Shown here in pieces: positions 21,401-31,576 of a stretch of DNA of 64,000 nt (positions are counted from its first letter, which is position 1; each line of letters begins with the position of its first letter). Origin of the DNA: Hypericum androsaemum (Eukaryota > Streptophyta > Magnoliopsida > Malpighiales > Hypericaceae); NCBI GenBank assembly GCA_963995505.1, contig OZ023197.1, forward strand, positions 8,111,827 through 8,175,826. The letters are read 5' to 3'. The position numbers were made by a program, and so were the translations under genes. The notes under the pieces are model-generated. The model saw nothing but the letters and a program-made list of their open reading frames with translations, ran no database searches and was not told the origin of the DNA.

Positions 21401-23710
21401 TATCAGAAAAAACTGTAGAGCGATGAAACTAGCAGATGATCAGTTCATCCCTTGGCTTTGAGTGGGTTTGAACAAAAAAAGAGCAACAATTTACAAAGAT
21501 CAAAGTTCGACTTCGTGCTAATCCACTAATGCATCAGGATCTCAGTGGTGTTCTCAATACAAGATAACAATGAACTATAGTTCTGTAGGATGAGAGAAAC
21601 CCACACTACTGTCATAGTTAATAACTATGGTATTAAATATAGATCATGAGTGCTGAGAACCAAGATGAGCAAAATGGGATAGGATTTAATGTATAAAGGA
21701 AAAATGCACCTGTTCCACTTGCAGTCACGATGGTAATTGGACGGCTTGACGCCAACATTTGCAGCTCCTCTCGAAGACTGTTAACCTTTAAAATTTGAAA
21801 AAAAAAACAAAATGGTCAGCTTTAAACCAACGTGTAAAAGATTTCTTGTCATTTGCAACAGTTTTAAACATTAAAAGGCGGATTCAATCGAAATGAAATA
21901 ATCCACTCAAAATGTGCAAGATAGCATGCCAGCTGTGTTCTCTCAACTAGTTATAATTTCATTCTCAATAGCAGAAAGAATTATAGTATATTTTCTTTCT
22001 AATGAAATGATCTCAATCACATGTCTTATAAAATTGAGTTTTAACCAACCAAAACATGCAAGTTGGAGACACAAGTTAGGAAAGCTGAAACGTAGAGCAC
22101 AATTGAAAGTTAAACCTCATGTTGAAACATGCTCCAAAAAAATTGTTTGGTCCTATGCTGACCCAGTAAAATTGAGCGCCATACTCTCTCTTCAGGATTG
22201 TCAAAGAAATTATGCCATGTACATTACATCAAAGCCAATCCCCTTGGTTTTATTTATACAGCACCTGCTCAGTGTTTTATCAATTTATTCTTTCTAAAAA
22301 AAATAAGAAAAAGCACCAAAGCCCTGAAAAATAACCAACTCCATAAACCACCAAAAATTACCAAGAAACTAAAATGAAATAAAGTCTCAGGAAAAATATA
22401 TTGCACGAGCATAGTAGACAGGTAACCTGAGCCATTAGAGTGTCATTTCTTGGCTTGCTAATTGCCTTCTTGGAATCTTCTCGTCCAATTTGTTTAATGA
22501 CAGAGGCAACCTATATAGAAGTCGAACCTTAAGCAAGTGGCCACAGAAAAGTACTAGATATCTGGGGATAATGGAAGAAAGAAAACCATGCTGCATTCTA
22601 CGAAATAACTACGAAATAGATTCGATCCATCCAAACTGCCATAGGAACTTCACTCGTACCTTGACGGCACCAGAAAACAAATCCGAAACATTTGGAAGGC
22701 GACCCTCTTTAGCAAGAACCGAGCCAACAATTCCTAACCAAAGAAACTTAATTCAGTAAAAGTACCCAAAAGATAGCTTGACACATTATGTCATCCATTA
22801 GGACTGTATTCAGACACAATACAAAGTAGACAGGAAACACACATCAAGAAGAATCAGGACGGTTCAACATTGCAATGGAATTGAACCAAGGCTGTACAGG
22901 CTAAGCTGGACATACAGGGAATCCTAACACAGGCACAAAAAATGTCAAACAACTGCCCAACTCGATGACACTCCCAAAAGTTGAAATCTTCACTATCTGC
23001 CTCCAGCCCACAATGCAAATCTAAACACATTCTGACGGGGGAAAAAAAATCAGAACCACCATGTCTTCATCCAAACGCACACCAGTTTGCTCCGTAAAAC
23101 CATATCAATCAAGAACGCCTCACCTCACAGCTCCTATAATAAAACATTACGAACAAACTTTGGGCAGCAAATACAGTAAAACCTCCGTAAAGTGATCTCC
23201 TCTAAAATAATAATCTCTCTAAACTAATAAAAAAATCTCGGTTGTTAAAATTTAATTACCCCTATCGTAATAACTAATACTTTTTCAGAAAAATGTGAAC
23301 ATATTTTTCTTCGGTCCCAACGCGATATATAAGTTTTACTGTGTCATCGAAGATGCCACTTTCAGTAACAATCTCTTCACTCTAGCACAAAACTGCAAGT
23401 CCCGCCCTTCTACCGTGCTCAATAGAGCAGACTCGCCCACCGGTGACGCTTCTCCCACCCGAACGAACTATAGAGTGCCCTCACCAGGTTCGCAGACTAC
23501 TCTATGAAGCCGGAGCCGCCGGATAACCGCGGCGCTTCCTAAACGCACACTAGCCTAGCTACTGATGCAATCTAGGGTTTTTAAAAAAAAACCAAAACAC
23601 GAAACAATCTAATTCAATTAGTTCCGGAATATATATATATATATATATAAAGAGTACGGAGACGGACCTGCCCCGACGAGGATCGTTAACTTGCCCAGAG
23701 GAAGCGCCAT
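17382..23710 (-). CDS. DUF1664-family protein, complete gene with 14 exons
   Basis: Exons (minus strand): 23668-23710, 22660-22733, 22427-22510, 21710-21785, 21207-21271, 20261-20362, 19801-19890, 19650-19724, 19524-19556, 19336-19416, 19099-19134, 18600-18659, 17657-17695, 17382-17573. All 13 introns are GT-AG and the frame stays open for 349 codons to TAG. The N-terminus MALPLGKLTILVGAG is a hydrophobic segment, so probably a signal anchor. A second membrane segment, YGIVIVIVVVGSGYVWW, lies at about residues 96-112, followed by GWKLPDMMFATR. A long helical, probably coiled-coil region (about 120-245) and a Ser/Pro-rich tail follow. This plan and wording match the plant DUF1664 family, recalled from memory; its biochemical role is not known. 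The length fits the family. Expression is not shown, but nothing is broken. Two (AT) microsatellites and a MITE lie in its introns. Confidence 0.93.
18417..18452. repeat. (AT)18 microsatellite in an intron of the DUF1664 gene
   Basis: Eighteen uninterrupted AT units lie between exons 12 and 13. This is a likely length polymorphism. Confidence 0.95.
23174..23341. mobile_element. Emigrant-like (pogo-family) MITE in intron 1
   Basis: The left end CAGTAAAACCTCCGTAAAGT resembles the known Emigrant/Lemi terminal repeat (CAGTAAAACCTCTATAAATT). Read inward, the right end is CAGTAAAACTTATATATCG. The left end is preceded by TA, the expected target dinucleotide; on the right the flank is TG, so one copy has changed. 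At 168 bp with no coding capacity it fits a MITE. It lies in the first intron of the DUF1664 gene. Confidence 0.62.
23629..23649. repeat. (AT)n microsatellite in intron 1
   Basis: An AT run of about ten units lies just downstream (in gene sense) of exon 1, close to the splice donor at 23667-23666. Confidence 0.9.
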
Positions 23711-24080
23711 AGCTCATACACTGTCAAATTTTTTTCAGATTAAAATTATCGGATTGCAACTATAAACCGCCGATCATCGAGAGAGAGAGAGAGAGGTGGG
23801 GCGGGGAATATTCGTTTTTAATTTAGTTGAAGATCCAAATTAGAATTGTGGAGGAGATTGGGAACACGAGGGACAAGGGTTTGATTTTTAACTCTGAGCT
23901 TGTCTTTGTCTTGTTTTGCCAGTGAGGTTTTGTAATCGCAAGTAATTAATTACTAATTATTTCTCAAAAAAAGAGTAATTACTAATTTTTTTGAGGGGTA
24001 AAGACTAAAGAGTAATTACTAATTAATGTCCGGGGATGGTGCGGGATTCCCTTTTTGTGGTGCTACGTTGTCGTTTCCGT
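23711..24080 (-). promoter_or_regulatory. Probable promoter and 5' leader of the DUF1664 gene
   Basis: On the minus strand a (TC) tract (23779-23795) lies about 70 bp upstream of the ATG. CT-rich microsatellites are common in plant 5' leaders. Further upstream, AGTAATTACTAATT-like units repeat (23940-24025). No clear TATA box was identified, and the transcription start is unknown. Confidence 0.4.
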
Positions 24081-24220
24081 TATTGGGCCCTTCAAGGGCT
24101 TAGCATTTGGGTAGAACCGGAACTGAAAAAGAAAGCAACCCGGGACCCAAACTGGACCGAACTTTATTTCGGGTCTAACCCGGAACTGAACCATGGTTCC
24201 AGGTCAAAATAGAACTGAAA

Positions 24221-24325
24221 CACCTACTTGAAACAAATTAATATGTTTGACAGATTCCAAATAAAACACCTACTTGAAACAAATTATTAATATGTTTGAC
24301 AGATTCCAAATAAAACACCTACTGA
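24221..24325. repeat. Tandem duplication of about 48 bp
   Basis: The unit ACACCTACTTGAAACAAATT...TTTGACAGATTCCAAATAAA occurs twice in a row, then begins a third time with ACACCTACT. The second copy has a 3-bp insertion (ATT). Confidence 0.85.
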
Positions 24326-24669
24326 CGGGACCCTAACAAGTACGCAGGTTCTAATAATCTGATTCCAAACATTACACACAAATAACAAGTCTATAAGTTT
24401 CAATTCCAAATAAAACATGCGACACATGACAAACGAATAACAAATCCACATGATCCATTCACGTCCATGTAAACATAAACACAAATTGCAAGGTTCTAAC
24501 TTCATCATCATTCATCTCCACCAGCGTCATCTCCACCATCGTTGACCATCACCAACTTCAATGATCTCATTGGTCCTTGAAAGTTCCTCATTGGTTCTCG
24601 AAAATCCATCACCATGAGCAAGTTTTGTCAAGCGTCAAGTTAAGTGATATAACATATATATTAGATACT

Positions 24670-25300
24670 TTAAAAAAATAATTTATGACAAAATATAATA
24701 ATATGAAACTTACCATATGCAATTTTATCCTGATCGTCTGAATTATCTTTCTTATTAATAGGAAAAAAGGATTCTCGAAGCCAATCTTTACAACATAATA
24801 AAACTTCAACCGTTTCAGGAGCCAAAGAACTCCTAAAATTATCTAGCACTCGTCCTCGTGTGCAAAAAAAAGATTCAGAAGCAACTGTATAGATCGGTAT
24901 CACTAATACATCATAGGCCATATGAGAAAGGATGGGGAACCTAATAGCATTCCCCTTCCACCATTGATAATATCAAATGATGGTGCATTATTCACAAGTC
25001 CTTCTTCAAGATAAACATCCAAATCAGACTTAGCACCTTGCCCATTCTCTCCATCAAACATTTGATATATTTCCATGTCGCAACACTAGATGAGCCACTC
25101 ATCTCACTTACAGATGAAGATGTTACATTCAAAGAACAATCACTACTATCATCCTCAATAATCAGTGGTGTCACCTCCTCTTTGTAATGATTAAAGAGCT
25201 TGTAGAGAGATTCTCTTGTCTTCCTCTTCATCAAATCAGCCATCCTAGGATCATCATGCAAAAAATGTATCGTAAAATCCACAAACTTTAACTTATATCG
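24670..25300 (-). pseudogene. hAT2 transposase, C-terminal part
   Basis: The 25351-24992 frame holds RINPRYKLKFVDFTIH, the RNase H-side block of Ac-type transposases. The 24990-24670 frame holds WWKGNAIRFPILSHMAYDVL and then IPIYTVASESFFCTRGRVLD and FRSSL, the C-terminal dimerisation domain with the expected catalytic Glu (in VASES). Frame changes occur between the blocks. The gene continues beyond element B at 31577. Confidence 0.88.
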
Positions 25301-25305
25301 AGGAT

Positions 25306-26408
25306 TGATGCGCTTGAAAAAGGTGCATTTCACCACGTCATTTTGACCCATTTTCGAATCTTTATTGTTCGAGTCTAGAGTCTTTTACCCTAATTTTAGG
25401 TTTGTTGCCTTGAATGGCTTAACTTGTTGTGTTTATGGTTTTTTGGAGGTGTTTGGAATTGTTCGGGACCATTTAGAGGTCTTTTGGAGTCTAGAGTCTC
25501 TCTCTCTCTTTCTCTAGGAGCTACTTAGGAGCATTGAAGGAGGAGGAGCTAGGATGCTTGAAGACTTGATTGAGCTTTTCTAAACCCTGCTCTCTTTAAC
25601 TTAATGCTTGTGTCAATAGCTTTGCTTTTACTGATGTTGAGTTTGAGTTGTGGATGTGTGAGTAGTTGTTTGTGGATCGGTTGCCCTCGTGCACCTGGGT
25701 GGCTTAGTTTTGAGTGGAATTTACCTGGAGAGCCTGTAGTGGGTAGAATGCATAATGCTTTGGTTTAACGGACCTTCGTGTTAGGATTGTGTATGTAGAA
25801 CCCACTCCTGACCATTGGTCCTTACCAATAGATCTTAGCCTAGCTCGAAAGACTTAATTGTCATGGAAAGAGTGGAAATACTACCCGTTAGACTAGTTAT
25901 TCATGATGTGAGAACCTACATTAGTGACACCGTATGAAGGACACTAGTTGGCTATTAGGTGATTCAGTAATTAGTTGGGGTTTAGGACGATAGCTGGTAA
26001 CTCGTACACTCTTGTGAGGTTGACAACTCACTGTGAGAAGGGGTGTCCATTGAGTGAGTTATTTGGAACCTAGAACCTGACTTTATAGTGTGATGGAGTC
26101 AGAAGGTGAAGCATCATGCCTTAGGTTCACCTAGGCCCACCTGGTACTTAATAAGCCCATGAGAGACCAAGTCATGAAGGTGGCACTTGTGGTTACCTTG
26201 CCCACTACTTCCATTTTTGGTTACCTAAGTTTTTTAATATTAGTTTAGGTTGTTAATATTCTCCCCCTCTAATTAAACATAACAATCACTATCTTACAAA
26301 TTGTCTGAAACTAACTAGTGTGTCGAATAAGTGGCCTAGGTCCCATTTCTCATGGTTTGACATTTTTCTTACTCTCTTTATTACAACGGGTGAAAAATCC
26401 CCTCATCA
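25306..26408 (+). repeat. 5' LTR of element B, internally deleted
   Basis: It runs 1103 bp from TGATGCGC to CCTCATCA. Compared with the 3' LTR, a block of about 510 bp is missing just after TTCGGGACCATT (near 25475). The missing block contains the TATA region of the 3' LTR, so this copy probably lacks its promoter. Confidence 0.92.
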
Positions 26409-26410
26409 AT

Positions 26411-26428
26411 TGGCACCGTTTTTGGGGA
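26411..26428 (+). other. Primer binding site of B, degenerate tRNA-Asp type
   Basis: TGGCACCGTTTTTGGGGA differs at three positions from the tRNA-Asp complement seen intact in element A (3445-3462). It begins two bases after the LTR end. Confidence 0.8.
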
Positions 26429-26540
26429 GTGGCGCATTTAGACACTTATTGTATGCTTGCAAAGTAGGAGTAGGACATTGTTGATAGTGGTTTGTAAATA
26501 TTATGTGTCTTATTTTTCTTTTGTATATATTGTGTGGTTG

Positions 26541-27720
26541 AGATGGATTCCTTTGGTTACCGTAGGTACAATGGAGTCCACATTTTGTTTGTTACCGATG
26601 AAGTTGAGAGCATGCAAAGAAGGGGCACAAGCATGAAGGAATGAGCCCAATCTCTTTAGAGCACAACGGCAGAATCGCAGATGGTGTGGGCGTGTAAGAC
26701 ATAACAAAAACCAATGTGAATTATACCACACCAACCATGGAGCCCCCTCAAATCATAGGAGTTTTGCACATCATGACAAGAGGCAACATGCCACTAATAG
26801 CAATCTGGGTTGGTGTGAACATTCTTATGCCCTAAGGCGCAACGAAGAAGTAAAACCTCCAACATCTAACTCCTTCGAGGATAGATGGAACAAGATTTTG
26901 GCAATGGCAGATGAATGCACAAAGTCTCTGAAAGAAAGTAATGCATTAGTTAAATAAGGAAACTCTCTATTGCAAAAGATGTACCTTGAGCAAGAAGGAT
27001 TATGTAAGAGTATGCAAACAGAGGTAGATTTCGAATGCACAAGCGTACAAGTGGAGAGTGATGACAACTCTCACAAGCCATTGGAGCCAAGCCACCCCCT
27101 CAAGGAAGAGAAAGTGCAAGTTGAGAGGGACAACGAGCAAATAGACATGGAAATGAAAGAACCACCGTATGTTCCTCCACTACCAAGTATTTATCCAATG
27201 ACATGGCTAGAAGTCGTGTGTAGTCCTAAAAATGAGGGTCGCTATTGGGATTTTGGGACTGGAGATTGGTACCAAGGGACCCCGGCGGACTCCAATTTCT
27301 CTACTCTAGCAGTTTCACACAAGAAGGATGGTAAAGTGCAAGTGGATGAAGGCAACAAGCAAAAAGAGTTAGAAGGGGAGAAGCCAACATACGTGCTTCT
27401 ACCATGAGACATGCCACGAGTGTCATTCCCAGAAGCATTATATGATCAAAGGACTCATAGTTTCCGTTGGTGGGATTGTAAGGAAAAGTAGATGACAGAA
27501 AGAAAGATCCCAACGAAAGCTTGTGGTCCTAACAATGCACTTCCAAAGAGAAGGAGAAATAAAAGGAGGCAAAGGAGGAAGAAAAAGAGGAGATTGAGAT
27601 TGAGGAGAGTACCGAAAAGGAGGGCGATGAGCCCATGACGAGCCCTCATTTTGACATGCATGACTCTTGCCCAATCGGAGGTGTGGTGATGATTGAAGAT
27701 ATTAATGAGAAATAAGATAC
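26541..27720 (+). pseudogene. Gag-like remnant of element B
   Basis: Broken frames, the longest 26970-27407, include YPMTWLEVVCSPKNEGRYWD and KEPPYVPPLP, shared with element A's remnant (2245-3234). Near 26660-26740 a Cys/His arrangement (RWCGRVRHNKNQC) could be a decayed zinc knuckle. Because two independent insertions share the same amino-acid segments, this region was probably once coding, but no full frame remains. Confidence 0.55.
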
Positions 27721-29500
27721 CACACCCAAGGAGGAATTTAGTGTCATCCGCCACAATCCTATGCCTCAACTTCGAGATCTAAGAAGGTTTAATATACCTT
27801 TAATCTTGGATACAGTAAGTGAAGGTAAAACACCCGACCTTGAATTTGAAAAACCTCCCACTCTTGGTTGAGATTGGTTGATTTCGGGTGTAGTTCAAAT
27901 CTCTCACAACCCCGTGCTTAACTTATGTGCTATTAATCATTTGGGTGATTGACTACATTTTTGCGGTTGATGATGGATAAGAAGTTACTCATATATGATT
28001 ATTATTTGAAAAGCTTTATTGATGAGTTCTTCATTCCCATGATTTCAAGCTAATATTAGTATTGAGCATATTGAAATCTTGATCCATGGTTTTGTGAAAG
28101 TAGAACTTGAGACTCAAAACAAGCGCTTGTTGGGAGGCAACCCAACCTTTTTCTTATGCAAATTTTAGTTTCTTTTGTTTTTGAATGCTATGGAGTATAG
28201 TGCTTCGAACTGGCTACAAACGTCGGACGACAGGAAACACGCGCCGAGCGATAGATAAACCAAGCTGACTCCCTGCCCAAACAAGGATAAATTGCTCGTC
28301 CCCACCACTCGAAATAGGGACGTCCTCTTACTCTCCTCCAAAATGTTTGAGTCTTTACACTATCTTGTCTATTTTTTCAATCATAGTGTGTATCGTGGCC
28401 ACGGAGGCCTTGATGTGTGCTTTTGCTTGAAGTATTTTTAGGCTTCTTTTACCACTGAGGTAATTGAAGTCTGTCTTTTCTTTGTCGATTTAGTTGCCTA
28501 AATCCTCTCACAATGAGGACAATATGTCGTTCGGGGGGGAGGGGGCGTGGGGGTGGGGCAGTTGGTTTTCATGTAGGAACTTACATGTTTAGGTCTAGAT
28601 CATTATAAATAGGTCAAGTTTTGGCATTTTGGACCCCCCCTCAAATTTTTGATTCTTTGTCATAAGCTAAACCTCATACCTTTTGGGGATCATACCTCGA
28701 GTATAAAGCATAGGAATATTGATTTTTTACAACCTTGATTGTTTAAACTCGCTGTCTTTCATTGTGGGTGGACTGTGGGGTTGATGTGGAACCTTTTGAA
28801 AGGATTTTGTGCCGGTGAAGGAGATTACCGTCTCCTATTTTGTTCATGAGGTGCCAATATATTCCGGATGATTAGGGTATCCTACTAATACTTATTTCAT
28901 CTCTATCGAGTAGGTGTTTTGTGGGAGGATGGGGCCATTTTTGAAGAGTTTGAGCCTAGAGCCGTTGAGCCAACCCCTTATTTCTCCTTTGATTTACCCC
29001 ATTAAGCCTAGCCATTCTTTACAATACACACCTGCCATGCCTAACTCTTTTCCAAATTTCTCCTACCTTTGACACCTAGTTCGAGGCCGTGCATAAGATT
29101 TATCTTATGAGAATTTTTGTAAGGAAAACATAGTAGAATAGGCTCCATTTTGGTTGGGTTTGATCTTGGGAGAATTGGGTAGAAAAGAGCCAAACCAAAA
29201 AGACCAATCCTTGCCAAAAATAAAATTATGCCAAACAGGAATAAAGGAAAGAAGAGAAATGAAAAACAAAGGAAAAACAAAAAAAAATTTAAAAAGCAAG
29301 TGAAAAGCACAAAAATAAAATAAAAGAAGAAAAAGCAATAAAAAAAAGAAAGTTGTGGTATGAATAAGGCATCAAATAAGAGAGATGCTTGTGTCTTGAG
29401 GCCATAGGTTTTTGGGGAAGAATGGGTTGAGTGAAATTAGATTTAGGGTGAGTTAGTAGAATAGACAAGGGCTAGAGTACTATTGTTACTTACGCCTCGG
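27721..29500 (+). other. Non-coding internal region of element B
   Basis: About 1.8 kb without a recognisable protein. It contains the TTGGGAGGCAACCCAACC box (28130-28147, also in element A), a G-rich tract at 28527-28560, and an A-rich, polypurine segment at 29215-29350. It occupies the place of pol in autonomous relatives. Confidence 0.6.
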
Positions 29501-29962
29501 ATTGGGTAGTTTAACTACAACCCATACTTTTATCCTCACCTATACTTTAGCCCCATTACAAACCCGAGCTTAAGTCCCCACGATCGTAATCTCCATCTCT
29601 TATGAGACAATTCTGAGTGGGAGCAGGATATCTCATGATCCCGGACGTATTCACGAGTGATAGGAAGTTGACTACCAGATGGTGAGAAAAAATGAATTCC
29701 TATCCTCTGAGTGGTCAACCCCAAAGATTTCATCCACTTCGGGTTAAGGGGTAGTCTCGAGGGTGTAGTCCTTGCGTATTCCTACTTTTGCATTCGGGGG
29801 AGTAAACTTTTTGGTCGTGGGGTAGTCTCGTGATGAGAAGTTAAATTTTTGAGGGACCCTTTTTGTTAAGAGACTGCCAACTCTTGCTCTATTTTTGTGT
29901 GTCTTAGAGTCTTAGTTTGAGTCTTTTGCTTGAGGACAAGCAAAAATTCAAGTGTGGGGGTG
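29500..29962 (+). repeat. Conserved 3' module and polypurine tract of element B
   Basis: This block is clearly similar to 38690-39108 in element C. Shared pieces include GGTGGTTTA/GGTAGTTTA, ATCCTCACCT, CCCCATTACA, CGAGTGATAGG, AGTTGACTAC, CTCTGAGTGGTCAACC and TTGAGGACAAGCAA. It ends with the polypurine tract AAGTGTGGGGGTG abutting the 3' LTR at 29963. Confidence 0.8.
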
Positions 29963-31576
29963 TGATGCGCTTGAAAAAGGTGCATTTCACCACGTCATTT
30001 TTGGGTCATTTTAACCCATTTTTGAGTCTTTATTGTTCGAGTCTAGAGTCCTTTATACCATTTTTAGGTTCGTTGCCTTGAATGGCTTAACTTGTTGTGT
30101 TTATGGTCTTTTGGAGGTGTTTGGAGTTGTTCGGGACCATTCTGAGCGAACAAAAAGGAAGGCTCGAGCTAAAGAGGCCAAAACAAGGTTTCGGAGGCCG
30201 CCAGGAGGTGGAAATACCCGCTTGACGGCGACTTCGGGCTGCCGGACAGCGGATATACCCGTCGGGCGATGGATTCGGCAGGGTGCGACACTAAAATGGC
30301 CATAACGTCTTTCTCCGACATCGAATTGAACTGTGTGAGGTACCGTTGAAAGGATAATAAGAATATCTAAATTTCATCCATTAATAGTCAAAGTCCAATT
30401 CGGAGCAGAAGGGCTGAAAAATGAGAATCTTTCCTGCACCTCGAACTAGAGCGGGCGCGGGTGCCGGACGATGCCAAAATCTGCCTAACGGCGGAGCAAG
30501 GCAGATTTCACCAGAGAAAAGGCCACAAATGACCATTTTGTCCTTCCTAGCTCTTTAGGGTTTTGTTGGGGGCCTATAAATACCTCTTCTTGGCCTCCAA
30601 AACTCTTTGCCAAATCATTTGTGTAGTTTTGGCCACTTAGAATAGCCAACACTTCTCTCTCTCTCTCTCTCTCTCTATGAGCTATCTAGGAGCATCAAAG
30701 AAGGAGGAGGAGTTAGGATGCTTGAAGATCTGATTGAGCTTTTCTAAACTCTTCACTCTTTAATTTAATGCTTATGACAATAGCTTTGCTTTTATTGATG
30801 TTGAGTTTGACTTTGTGGATGTGTGAGTAGTTGTTTGTGGGTGGGGTGCCCTCGTATGACCGAGTGCCTTGGTTTCGAGTGGGCTTTACCTTAAGAGCGT
30901 GTAGTGGGTAGAATACGTAATGCTTTAGTTTGACGGACCTTCGTGTTAGGATTGTGTGTATAGGACCCTCTCCTGACCATAAGTCCTTGCCAATAGATCT
31001 TAGCCTCGCTCGAAAGACTTAATTGTCATGGAAAGAGCAGAAATACTACATGTTAGACTAGTTGTTCATGATGTGAGAACCTACGTTAGTGACACCGTAG
31101 GGAGGACACTAGTTGGCTATTAGGTAGTTTGGTAATTAGTTGGGGTTTAGGAGGATAGTTGGTGACTCGTACACTCTTGTGAGGTTAACAACTCACTATT
31201 AGAAGGGGTGTCCATGGAGTGAGCCGTTTGGAACCTAGAACCTGACTTTGTGGTGTGATGGACTCAAAAAGTGAAGCACCATGCCTTAGTCTCATCTAGG
31301 CCCACCTGGTACTTAAATAAGCCCATGAGAGACCAGGTCACGAAGGTGGCACTTGTGATTACCTTGCCCACTACTTCCATTTTTGGTTACCTAAGTTTGT
31401 TTATATTAGTTTATGTTGTTAATATTCTCCCTCCTCTAATTAAACACACCAATTACTATCTTACATATCGTCTGAAAATAATTAGTGAGTCGAATAGGTG
31501 GCCTAGGTTCCACTTCTCCTAGTTCGACATTTCCCTTACTCTCTTTATTGCAATGGGGTGAAAAATGCCCTTGTCA
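29963..31576 (+). repeat. 3' LTR of element B
   Basis: 1614 bp from TGATGCGC to the terminal CA, followed by AGGAT. A TATAAATA box is at 30575-30582 and a CT microsatellite at 30654-30675. It is the longest intact LTR of this family in the window. Confidence 0.93.

Larger units (their letters stand above)
25306..31576 (+). mobile_element. LTR retrotransposon B, complete, Athila-like, non-autonomous
   Basis: The 6271-bp element is flanked by an exact 5-bp target duplication, AGGAT (25301-25305 and 31577-31581). The LTRs start TGATGCGC. The order is 5' LTR, primer site, gag-like remnants, a long non-coding region with purine and G tracts, polypurine tract, 3' LTR. No reverse transcriptase, RNase H or integrase is present, so it is a large non-autonomous derivative. 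It is the same family as element A. The 5' LTR has lost about 500 bp, and coding remnants have stops, so the insertion is old. It interrupts the hAT2 transposase gene. Confidence 0.95.

Noticed and set aside
21914..22297. 127-codon plus-strand frame
   Set aside because: It lies in an intron of the DUF1664 gene on the opposite strand and shows no similarity to a known family.
22490..22759. 89-codon plus-strand frame
   Set aside because: It overlaps exons 2 and 3 of the DUF1664 gene in antisense.
29041..29338. Phe-rich minus-strand membrane-like frames
   Set aside because: Antisense of the A-rich, polypurine segment inside element B; composition artefact.
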